Of a stretch of 64,000 nt of DNA, positions 44,525 to 52,316 are shown piece by piece. Where the stretch lies: assembly GCF_900142575.1 (NCBI RefSeq), contig NZ_FRBI01000027.1, positions 45,066-109,065 on the forward strand, given 5' to 3'. A program made the position numbers and the translations under genes. Numbering within the stretch: position 1 is the first letter of the stretch; every line of letters begins with the position of its first letter. The stretch is from Actinacidiphila paucisporea (GTDB taxonomy: Bacteria > Actinomycetota > Actinomycetes > Streptomycetales > Streptomycetaceae). A model generated the notes under the pieces. That model was given only the letters and a program-made list of their open reading frames with translations. It had not been told where the DNA came from and searched no databases.

Positions 44525-45769
44525 ATGTCCCGATCGACCCGCCCGCTGCTGATCACCGTTGCCGGTACCGACCCGGTCTATCGCGGCTACTGCCTGGAGA
44601 GCGTCGTCGCCGGTTACGACGTCGCGCTGATCGACAGCAAGCCGCCGACCTGGCAGCAGCACCTGGTCGTCGACCACGAGGTCGCCGACACCCGCGACTC
44701 TGAGGCCGTCGTCGCCGCGGGCCTCGCGCTGGCCGAACGGCACGCCATCGCCGGGGTCGTCACCTGGGACGAATACTCCCTGGCACCCACCGCTGCGCTC
44801 GCGGCCCGCCTCGGCCTTCCCGGCAACACCGTCGCGTCGATGAACGCAGCGCGGAACAAGGCCGCCAGCCGCGCCCGGTTCGCCGAGCACGACGTGCCCT
44901 CCGCCATGTCGACCTGCGTGGACACCCTCGCGCATGCGACAGCGGTGGCGCACCGCACCGGTTTCCCCGTCGTCCTCAAGCCCGCCTCCCACGCGGCCAG
45001 CATCGGAGTGGTCCGCGTGAACCGCCCCGACGAGCTGCCGGCCGCGTGGGTGTTCGCCTCCGCCGGGGCCGGCGGCCAGGGCGCCGAGGGCTACGGCGTG
45101 CTGGTCGAGGAGTACCTTTCGGGGCCGGAGATATCCGTGGAGTGCGCCACCGTCGGCGGGATCACCACGCCGTTGGCCGTGACCCGCAAAGAGGTCGGCT
45201 TCGCGCCGTACTTCGAGGAGACCGGGCACACCGTCACCGCCGACGACCCGCTGCTGGCCGAGGTCGGACCCGTGGCGGTCCAGGCGGTGCGTGCGCTCGG
45301 CATCTCCGACGGGGTGCAGCACGTTGAGATGCGCCTGACCTCGACCGGTCCGCGGATCATCGAGGTCAACTCCCGTATCGGCGGCGACCTCATCGGCAAG
45401 CTGGTTCGTCTCGCGACCGGCCTTGACCTGCCCCGTATCGCCGCGGACATCGCCTGCGGGAACGTTCCCTCTCTTACTCCCACGAAGACCCGTACAGCCG
45501 CAGTCAAGATCCTCTACGCGCCCGCGACGGGCACGCTGACCACCCGGCATCTGCCGGTCAAGGCCGGCGTCCAGCCGCCGTGGCTGCGGCAGGTGTCCTG
45601 GCTGCACGACGCCGGCGACCACGTCGCGCTCCCCCCGATCGGGGACGCGAGCACCGCCCGCGTCGGGTTCTTCATCGTCACCGCGGACAGCCCGGCCCGT
45701 GCCCACAGCCGTGTCGCCGACCTCACCGGGCGTCTCACGTTGACCGTCGTCCAGCCCCACACCACGTGA
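44525..45769 (+). CDS. ATP-grasp ligase, amino-acid/dipeptide ligase type
   Basis: The product has 414 residues. It follows the ATP-grasp plan: N-terminal Rossmann-like part (LLITVAGTDPVYRGYCLESV), ATP-binding part with GFPVVLKPASHAASIGVVRV (Lys and flexible loop) and VLVEEYLSGPEISVECATV, and the metal site near IIEVNSRIGGDLIGKLV (Glu, Asn, Arg). This matches BacD-like L-amino-acid ligases that join two small molecules through an acyl phosphate. The ATG at 44525 has TGGAGGAT 6 bases before it; an earlier GTG at 44444 overlapping the MFS gene is less likely. With the exporter it may make and release a small peptide. Confidence 0.85.
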   Translation: MSRSTRPLLITVAGTDPVYRGYCLESVVAGYDVALIDSKPPTWQQHLVVDHEVADTRDSEAVVAAGLALAERHAIAGVVTWDEYSLAPTAALAARLGLPGNTVASMNAARNKAASRARFAEHDVPSAMSTCVDTLAHATAVAHRTGFPVVLKPASHAASIGVVRVNRPDELPAAWVFASAGAGGQGAEGYGVLVEEYLSGPEISVECATVGGITTPLAVTRKEVGFAPYFEETGHTVTADDPLLAEVGPVAVQAVRALGISDGVQHVEMRLTSTGPRIIEVNSRIGGDLIGKLVRLATGLDLPRIAADIACGNVPSLTPTKTRTAAVKILYAPATGTLTTRHLPVKAGVQPPWLRQVSWLHDAGDHVALPPIGDASTARVGFFIVTADSPARAHSRVADLTGRLTLTVVQPHTT

Positions 45770-45782
45770 GCCGGAGGACATC

Positions 45783-46391
45783 GTGACCGAGTACTACAGC
45801 AGCATCGGCGAAGCGATCGGTACTGCGATGGCCCACAACATCCGCCTCGCCCACCGCAGCCTGCCCACAGCGAGCGTCGATGCGCCAGCTCATGCCACCA
45901 GCTCTGGCCCGGACCGCGGAGCGCTCCATGAAGGGCGCCTCCCGACGCTGGATTCCGACATCAACCGGGCTGATCACTACGGCGTCGACGTCGTGATCTT
46001 CCACTGGGAACGGCAGAGCATCCGGGCCGATACCCGCACCGGCATCAACGAAGCCGCCTGTGAGGTCTTCGAAGAGCTGGGCTTCGTCGAAGTCAGCGCC
46101 CCCGGCCTGACCAGCCACGAACTCACCGCAGACGGACCCTGGCCCGTGCACCAGGCCCACTGCACGGCAGCTGCAGGCGCGCTGGCCTCCGCCGGCTTCA
46201 CGGTGATCCTCGACCCGGACCTCGATACCGACCTGCAGGTTCCCGACGTCATCGCCCGCTACCGGCCCTCGCTCCCGGACGCCGCCGCCCTCACCTCACC
46301 TGCCGCAGCAGGCCGCGACACAGCCCACACAGAGCAGTCCGCGACACCAGTCCCCCCGACCGCCACGTCCCCCATCCACCGCACCCGCTGA
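45783..46391 (+). CDS. Hypothetical protein with repeated module and RTR tail
   Basis: The product has 202 residues. The N-terminal part has VVIFHWERQSIRADTR. Residues about 95-150 are another copy of the repeated module (VFEELGFVEVSAPGLTSH ... GFTVILDPDLD). The Ala/Pro tail (DAAALTSPAAAGRDTAHT) ends PIHRTR. The GTG at 45783 follows GGAGGACATC. It is located directly before the coupling-protein gene. Function is unknown. Confidence 0.6.
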   Translation: MTEYYSSIGEAIGTAMAHNIRLAHRSLPTASVDAPAHATSSGPDRGALHEGRLPTLDSDINRADHYGVDVVIFHWERQSIRADTRTGINEAACEVFEELGFVEVSAPGLTSHELTADGPWPVHQAHCTAAAGALASAGFTVILDPDLDTDLQVPDVIARYRPSLPDAAALTSPAAAGRDTAHTEQSATPVPPTATSPIHRTR

Positions 46392-46405
46392 GGAGCAGGC
46401 CCCCT

Positions 46406-46476
46406 GTGATCCGCACCAGAAGACCCTCCCGCCGCCACCGGTCCGTCCTGCCCACCACCTCCACCTGGACTCCGCC
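46406..46476 (+). promoter_or_regulatory. Conserved upstream mini-ORF leader (copy 3)
   Basis: The GTG at 46406 follows GAGGAGCAGGCCCCCT and opens MIRTRRPSRRHRSVL, out of frame with the coupling-protein ATG 71 bases later. Sequence and spacing match the leader at 35897. Confidence 0.4.
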
Positions 46477-48265
46477 ATGCCCACTCCGCGCACACGCGCC
46501 CCCTCGACCACCACCGGCACCGACGCACTCCTCTACCTGCTGTTCGGCATCCTCGGTGCCGCCCTCGCCTTCGGCTCCCTGGCCTGGCTTACCGGCAACC
46601 TCACCAATACCGCTGTTGGCGGCCCTTGGGCACCGTTCCACGCCGCCGACGCCCTGGTCCACCCCGATGCGCTCTGGCCACACCTCAGCGGTACCGCCGT
46701 GCTGATCGGCGCCCGGATCGTCCCCGGATTGCTCACCGTCGCCCTCGTCATCAGCGCCTGCGTCCTGTGGCTGCGCATACACGGTGGCGCCACCAACGGC
46801 CTGGCGCGCAAAGCGGATCTCGCCCCCCTGCTGACCAAGGAGATCACCGCCAAGGCGCAGGGCCTGCGGCCGAGCCTCGCCGACCTGGAGGGTAAAAGAG
46901 GTCGCGCCCGCTGACCGCGGCATCCTCCTCGGCACGCTTTCCCCCGGCCGGGCGGAGGTCCGCGCGAGCTGGGAGGACGTCCTGGTCGCCATCATGGCCC
47001 CCCGCTCCGGGAAGACCTCCGGCCTGGCCATCCCCGCGATCCTCGCCGCCCCCGGCCCGGTCCTGCTCACTTCCAACAAAGCCGCGAACGACGCCTTCAC
47101 CGCCACGGTGGACGCCCGCACGGCCGTGGGCACGATCTGGACGCTGGACCCGCAGCAGATCGCCCACCACCCGAGGCGGATGTGGTGGGACATCCTCGCC
47201 GACGCCCGCGACCTGGCCGGAGCCAAGCGCCTCGCCGGGCACTTCGTCGCCGCCTCGGTCGACGAGTCCGCCGGCTCCGACTTCTGGTCCACCGCCGCAT
47301 CCAACACGTTGGGCGCCCTCTTCCTGGCGGCAGCCTCGCACCGGCGGCCGATCACCGATGTCCTGGCCTGGCTCGCCTCACCGGCCGACCGCACCCCGGT
47401 GGATCTGCTCACCGACGCGGGACACGACGCGGTCGCCGCCCAGCTCCAGGGCACCGTCTCCGGCGCCACCGAAACCCGTGACGGCATCTACGAGACGTCG
47501 AGGCAGTACGCGAGCTGCCTGCTCGATCCGGACGTCGCCGCCTGGGTCACCCCGGCCAAGGGTTTGCCGCAGTTCCGCCCGGCGGCGTTCGCCACCTCCC
47601 GCGACACGCTGTACCTGCTCAGTAAGGACGGGGGCGGCTCCGCCTCAGCGATCATCGCCGCTGCCGCCGACGCCGTGATGCGCTCGGCCGTCGTCGTCGC
47701 CGAACGCTCCGGCGGCAGGCTCGACCCGCCCGCACTGTGCGTCCTGGACGAAGCGGCCAACGTGTGCAGGATCTCGGATCTCCCGGACCTGTACTCGCAC
47801 TTGGGCAGCCGGGGTGTCATCCCGATGACGATCCTGCAGTCCTACCGGCAGGGCCAGAAGTGCTGGGGCGAGGCCGGCATGGACGCCCTGTGGTCCGCCG
47901 CGACCATCAAGGTCATCGGATCGGGCATCGACGACGCCGACTTCGCCGACCGTCTGTCCCGGATGATCGGCGACCACGACGTGCAGACGACCTCGGTCAG
48001 CACCTCGGAGTCGGGCAAGTCCACCTCTGTCAGCATGCGCACCGAGCGGATCCTGCCCCCTGACGCGATCCGCGCCCTGCCCAAGGGCAAGGCTCTGCTG
48101 TTCGCCACCGGCATCCGCGCCGCGATGCTCGACCTGCGCCCCTGGTACACCGAACCCTCCGCCAAGGCCATCAGCCCGGCCTCGGCCGCCGCCACCCAGG
48201 CCATCACCGAACGCGCACTCGCCAAGGCCAGCCTGGGCCGCGACGACTTCGAGGCGGCGTCATGA
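46477..48265 (+). CDS. VirD4/TraG-type conjugative coupling ATPase, interrupted by a +1 frameshift
   Basis: Two frames form one coupling protein. The first (46477-46914) encodes two membrane helices (LLYLLFGILGAALAFGSLAW and IVPGLLTVALVISACVLWL) and a short stem ending ADLEGK. At the four-A run 46894-46897 an extra base sends it to a stop at 46914. Reading past it in the next frame gives EVAPADRGILLGTLS and the motor domain: Walker A IMAPRSGKTSG (from 46992), Walker B ALCVLDEAAN (about 47731), and TSRQYASCLLD, ending at 48265. The protein would recruit DNA or protein substrates to the channel. The break may be a read error, a programmed or slippage event, or true inactivation. The domain split falls exactly between membrane stem and motor. 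Confidence 0.75.
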
Positions 48266-48714
48266 GCGCACTGCACCTCGTACCAGTGCGTGCCCGCGAC
48301 GCACGCGACTTCATCGCCGCCTGGCACCGCCACCACGCCCCCACGATCGGGCAGTTCTTCGCCGTCGGCGCCGCCGACAACGAGGGTGTACTCCGGGCGG
48401 TCGCTGTGGCCGGCCGCCCCGTGGCCCGCCACTTCGACGACGGCGCAACCCTCGAAGTCACCCGCACCGCCAGCGACGGCGCCCCCAACGCCAACTCCCT
48501 GATGTACGGGGCATGCTGGCGGGCGGCCAAGTCCCTGGGATACCGGCGGCTGATCACCTACACCCAGGACGGTGAGAGCGGCGCAAGCCTGCGCGGCGCC
48601 GACTGGAAGGTGATCGCCCACCGCCGCCCCAGGCCAGGCTGGCACACCCCCTCCCGCCCGAGGACCTCACACGGCACCGACCACATCGCCCGCACCCTGT
48701 GGGAGGCGCCGTGA
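48262..48714 (+). CDS. XF1762-type (GNAT-like) protein
   Basis: The product has 150 residues. DFIAAWHRHHAPTIGQFFAV, RAVAVAGRPVARHFDDG, LEVTRTASDGAPNANSLMYG and GYRRLITYTQDGESGASLR recall the XF1762 family of phage and plasmid proteins, with an acetyltransferase-like fold in the style of Mom-type DNA-modifying enzymes. That link is from memory, and the substrate is unknown. It overlaps the coupling-protein stop by ATGA and the next gene's GTGA, so it is tightly tied to both neighbours. Confidence 0.7.
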   Translation: MSALHLVPVRARDARDFIAAWHRHHAPTIGQFFAVGAADNEGVLRAVAVAGRPVARHFDDGATLEVTRTASDGAPNANSLMYGACWRAAKSLGYRRLITYTQDGESGASLRGADWKVIAHRRPRPGWHTPSRPRTSHGTDHIARTLWEAP

Positions 48715-49643
48715 CCACCGCATCCACAACTCCCGCGCTGCGAGTCCTGTCGCTGGGCGCGGGGCAGTCGACCAGCCTCCTGCTGCTGGCCGCCGAAGGC
48801 CGCCTGCCCAAGCTGGATGCGGCGATCTTCGCCGACACCGGCTGGGAGCCCCGCGCGGTCTACGAGCACCTCGACCGGATCGAGCGCGAAGTCGCCCGGC
48901 CCGCGGGCATCCCCATCCTGCGGGTCTCCTCCGGCAACATCCGCGACGACGCGCTCGACCCGGGCAAGCGGTTCGCTTCCATGCCCTTGCACATCCTCAA
49001 TGCCGATAACGGCATGGGCATGTCACGTCGCACAGGGCAGTACAAGATCCGGCCGATCAAGATCCAGGTGCGCGAGTTGCTCGGCCACCCCTACCCGAAG
49101 CGCATCCCCAAGGGGACCTTCGTCGAGCAGTGGATCGGCATCAGCACCGATGAGTTCCACCGGGCCAAGGACACCGACGTCGCGTACATGCGCAACCGCT
49201 TCCCGCTGATCGACCTGGGCCTGTCCCGGGCCGACTGCCAGCGCCTGCTGCGCGAGCGGGGCTTCGGCTCAACGCCCAAAAGTGCGTGCCTTGGTTGTCC
49301 GTACCACGGCAATCGGCAGTGGAGGACCCTGCGCGACACCAGCCCGGAGGAGTGGGCGGACGTCGTGGAGTTCGACGCCGCGATCCGCGCGGGCAACGCA
49401 CGGGCCAACGCCGACGGCAAGCCGCTGCTGGGCACCGCGTTCCTGCACCGCAGCCGTGTGCCGCTGGACCAGGCCCCGATCGACCACGTCACCGCGCACG
49501 AGCGGGCCGCCGCACAGGACAACCTCTCCGATGCCCCGGCGGAGGCCGAGGCGGAGTTGGAGCTGGGTGAGCCGGACGGCTGCTCGCCGTGGTCGTGCCG
49601 CTCCGGCGTCCCCGTTCAGGACGACTTCGACACCACCGCATGA
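48711..49643 (+). CDS. PAPS-reductase-like / ATP-pyrophosphatase-family protein
   Basis: The product has 310 residues. The N-terminus shows a PP-loop-like strand and loop (RVLSLGAGQSTSLLLLAAEG) and IFADTGWEPRAVYEHLD, typical of adenine-nucleotide alpha hydrolases such as PAPS reductase and DndC. A C-terminal CLGCPYHGNRQW may bind zinc or an iron-sulfur cluster. Family members adenylate or thiolate a substrate; phage and plasmid versions are unassigned. It is coupled by GTGA overlap to the XF1762-type gene, hinting at joint work on a nucleic-acid or nucleotide substrate. The acidic tail (AEAEAELELGEPDG) is unusual. Confidence 0.75.
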   Translation: MTTASTTPALRVLSLGAGQSTSLLLLAAEGRLPKLDAAIFADTGWEPRAVYEHLDRIEREVARPAGIPILRVSSGNIRDDALDPGKRFASMPLHILNADNGMGMSRRTGQYKIRPIKIQVRELLGHPYPKRIPKGTFVEQWIGISTDEFHRAKDTDVAYMRNRFPLIDLGLSRADCQRLLRERGFGSTPKSACLGCPYHGNRQWRTLRDTSPEEWADVVEFDAAIRAGNARANADGKPLLGTAFLHRSRVPLDQAPIDHVTAHERAAAQDNLSDAPAEAEAELELGEPDGCSPWSCRSGVPVQDDFDTTA

Positions 49644-49678
49644 CCACCCCTTCCCCCTTCCTGCCTGTTGGAGCGCCC

Positions 49679-49882
49679 ATGTCCTCCCCCGTTTCCTCCC
49701 CCGCCTGGCCCTTCGGTGATCTGCCGGTCATGCGGCGCGGCGGCCGGTGGCTGCTGACTGCAAGTGCCGGCAGCGTTCCCGCCGACCGGGCGTTCGCCGT
49801 CGAGCTGGACCGCTTCGCGGTGGCGATGGCCGCCGCCGACCGGGCCGTCGCCGCCCTGCCCCCGCGTTCCGGGGGCCGGTGA
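49679..49882 (+). CDS. Small hypothetical protein
   Basis: The product has 67 residues, starting MSSPVSSPAWPFGDLPVMRR and ending in a helical stretch (FAVELDRFAVAMAAADRAVA). TGTTGGAGCGCCC precedes the ATG. Its TGA overlaps the ATG of the DnaB-N-like gene, so the two are coupled. No family was recognised. Confidence 0.55.
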   Translation: MSSPVSSPAWPFGDLPVMRRGGRWLLTASAGSVPADRAFAVELDRFAVAMAAADRAVAALPPRSGGR

Positions 49883-51039
49883 TGAGGCCGCTGCTGCAGG
49901 CCGAGCAGGCGGTACTCGGCGCGGTCCTGCTCGATCCCGGCCAACTCGACCACCTCGACTGGCTGGAGCCGGAGCACTTCTACCGGCCCGCCCACCAGGC
50001 GTTGTTCGCCGCACTGCGGCACCTGCGGTCGAAGGGGCAGCCGGACCTGGCCGCCGACGGCACGGTGCCGCTGGCCTGGGTGAGCGACGCCGTCGCCGAA
50101 GCCGAGCGGCACACGCGCGGCATGACCGCGGGGTACGCGCACACCCTGGTCTCGGCCTGTCCCCGCCCCGAACACGCCCCGGTCTACGGGCGGATGGTGT
50201 TGGAGGGCGCCATCCACCGCACGGTCACCGAGCACGCAGTGCGCCTCCATCAGATCGCCCGTGCCGACATGGTCCGCGGCGAAGTCGACAACACCCTCCA
50301 CCACGCGGACGTACTGGCCGCCGTGCTGGATGACCTCGCCCGGCGCTGGGGCACCGAACCGCGCCCCGTCACTCCCGCGCCTCCGATCCTTTCCGCCGAC
50401 CCGCTGCCGACCCGGGCCCAGGCGGTCTCGGACGACGAGCAGTTGCTCCTGGCGGCCCTGACCGAGCGGCCGTCCGGCATGGGCGAGGTCGTCGGCTGGC
50501 TGCGGCCCCAGGACTTCGCCGACCCCGCGCACGGCCAGCTCTACCGCTGCCTCGGCGCGCTGCACCACCGCGGCGAACCCATCGACCAGGTCACGCTGCT
50601 GTGGGAGGCACAGCGGCGCGGCCTGCTCGCCGACGGCACCGTGACCGGCGAGCAGATCACCGCGATCTGCCAGGGTGTCGGGCCCGGCAGCGCCCAGTGG
50701 CTCGGCGAGGAGGTGGCCCGCTCGGCGCTGCTTCGGACCGCCGCCGCCACCGCCCGCACCATCCGCGACCTGTCCGCCACCGACGCCCTGGCCCCCGGCC
50801 AGCTCATCAACCAAGCCCTTGCCGCCCTCGGCGTCCTGGCCGAGGTCCGGCAGCGCTGGACCACCGGCACCCGCCCGCCGGCACCGCCCGCGGTCCGTAA
50901 CGAACCCGCCGCCGGGCCGACCCCGGCCCAGGTCCGTGCCGCCCGCGCCCGCAGCACCCCGCCCGCCCCAGCACCCGGGGCACCCGCCACACCCCCTGCC
51001 GTGCCGCCGGTGCGTCCGCCTTCCCGGAGCCACACATGA
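49882..51039 (+). CDS. Two tandem DnaB-N-terminal-like domains without helicase, RAARARS tail
   Basis: The product has 385 residues. Residues 5-120 (QAEQAVLGAVLLDPGQLDHL, FYRPAHQALFAALRHL) and about 182-290 (DDEQLLLAALTERPSGMGEV, DFADPAHGQLYRCLGALH, VTLLWEAQRRGL) are each like the N-terminal dimerisation domain of replicative helicase DnaB. No RecA/helicase domain follows; instead a Pro-rich tail starts VRAARARSTPPAPAPG at about 351. It might bind primase or a DnaB ring and act as a replication decoy, or be a loader. It overlaps the previous and next genes (TGATG, ATGA). Confidence 0.75.
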   Translation: MRPLLQAEQAVLGAVLLDPGQLDHLDWLEPEHFYRPAHQALFAALRHLRSKGQPDLAADGTVPLAWVSDAVAEAERHTRGMTAGYAHTLVSACPRPEHAPVYGRMVLEGAIHRTVTEHAVRLHQIARADMVRGEVDNTLHHADVLAAVLDDLARRWGTEPRPVTPAPPILSADPLPTRAQAVSDDEQLLLAALTERPSGMGEVVGWLRPQDFADPAHGQLYRCLGALHHRGEPIDQVTLLWEAQRRGLLADGTVTGEQITAICQGVGPGSAQWLGEEVARSALLRTAAATARTIRDLSATDALAPGQLINQALAALGVLAEVRQRWTTGTRPPAPPAVRNEPAAGPTPAQVRAARARSTPPAPAPGAPATPPAVPPVRPPSRSHT

Positions 51040-51611
51040 ATCAGCCGCACCAGCCGGACACCGAACTCGACTTCCTCGCCGCTGAGTTCGATGCCGTGCT
51101 GCACTCCCTCAGGGCCCAGGACCCCGCCGCGCACCGCCTGTCCGGGCCCCTCACCGCCGTCGTCGACCTCACCGCCCGCCTCGGTTCCACGCTCCACGAC
51201 GCCCACGCTGAGCTGGCCGGATGCGCACCCGCTGACCGCTCCTCCCTCGCGGCCACCGCAACGGAGCTGTGCCACGCCGTCGGCGCCGCCGGGCGGGCGG
51301 TCAGCGCACTGGCCGCAGCCCAGAACGCCCACCTGTTCATCGGCCACTTCGCGGACCGGTACGGCCACCCCGACGCGGACACCGCCATCGCCCGCGCCCG
51401 GATCGCCGCCGCGCTCACCACCGCCCGCGACAACCTGACCGAGACCAGCGGCTACCTGCGGCACCTGACGGGTACCGATACCGCCGGACAACTCCTGCGC
51501 GCCGCCCGCGCCCGCAGCCGCCAGGCTGACGGCGCCGCCATGGGCAGCGCCGCCGTATCCCCCGCCGAGTCCAGCACGCCCATACCGCCGAACCCGGCGC
51601 GCAGGCGTTGA
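51036..51611 (+). CDS. Helical hypothetical protein with RAARARS tail
   Basis: The product has 191 residues, nearly all helix (AEFDAVLHSLRAQDPAAHR, LAATATELCHAVGAAGRAVS, TTARDNLTETSGYLRHL), like a four-helix bundle. From residue 154 the tail reads LRAARARSRQADGAAMGSAA and ends ARRR. The ATG overlaps the DnaB-N gene stop (ATGA). No function is known. Similar helical bundles with such tails recur downstream. Confidence 0.6.
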   Translation: MNQPHQPDTELDFLAAEFDAVLHSLRAQDPAAHRLSGPLTAVVDLTARLGSTLHDAHAELAGCAPADRSSLAATATELCHAVGAAGRAVSALAAAQNAHLFIGHFADRYGHPDADTAIARARIAAALTTARDNLTETSGYLRHLTGTDTAGQLLRAARARSRQADGAAMGSAAVSPAESSTPIPPNPARRR

Positions 51612-51703
51612 CGCACCGGCCATCCGCGAGACAGCCCCGGCCGGACACCTGTCACCCCAGCCCAAGTGGCCCCACCCGCCATCAACTCCCAGAGGAACAT
51701 GCC

Positions 51704-52315
51704 ATGTCCAGCACCACCGAGGCCCTGGCCCTGTACGACACGGCCAATCAGATCGACCGGCTCAACTTCCACCTGCGCGCCCTGGACCGTGGCCCTGTTG
51801 TCCCGTCCCTGAGCGAGGTGTCCTTGTACGTCCATACCCTGGCCACGATCACCCTTTCGGTCAGTGACCACGTCAAACACCGTCTGACCGATGGGAGGTT
51901 CGCCGCAGACGGGAAGAAGGCCGTCGAGGCGTACAGCGCCGCCCTCCCTCCGCTGGGCGAGGCCGTGACCGAACTCGGACGCGCGCAAGCCGAGATCGCG
52001 CACTTCAACTTCACCACCCGCCCAGCCCACTTGAACAATTCGTCGGTCCTTAAACACTCCCGCCTGCAGGCAGGCGAGATCATTACCGGCTGTTTCGAGG
52101 CGGCCGACGAGATTCTCAAGTCCGTGGCCGACGATCTCCGCACCTCAGCAGGCCGCCTGGCAGCGTCCCCCGCGCACGCAAACGCACACGCACACGCACA
52201 GGCCACCGCCCGCTCGCCCCACGCCTCCCGGGCCGGACAGAGCGCCCCGGGACCTGCAACCCCGCCGTCCCCAGCGCCCTCAGCCGTGGCACCCGGCACC
52301 GCGAAGGGCCGCTGA
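51704..52315 (+). CDS. Helical hypothetical protein with His/Ala repeat and Ala/Pro tail
   Basis: The product has 203 residues. A helical domain (YDTANQIDRLNFHLRALDRG, YVHTLATITLSVSDHVKHRL, GEAVTELGRAQAEIAHFNF) is followed near residue 160 by a short His-Ala repeat (HANAHAHAHAQ, from six-base ACGCAC repeats) and a tail (ATARSPHASRAGQSAPGP) ending AKGR. AGAGGAAC lies before the ATG. Function is unknown. The tail shares ARSPHA with the RelE-like protein at 55882. Confidence 0.6.
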   Translation: MSSTTEALALYDTANQIDRLNFHLRALDRGPVVPSLSEVSLYVHTLATITLSVSDHVKHRLTDGRFAADGKKAVEAYSAALPPLGEAVTELGRAQAEIAHFNFTTRPAHLNNSSVLKHSRLQAGEIITGCFEAADEILKSVADDLRTSAGRLAASPAHANAHAHAQATARSPHASRAGQSAPGPATPPSPAPSAVAPGTAKGR

Positions 52316-52316
52316 C

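Noticed and set aside
52180..52206. Short ACGCAC repeats that could suggest a repeat array
   Set aside because: Only a few six-base units inside a coding frame giving a His-Ala run; no spacers, so not a CRISPR or iteron array.
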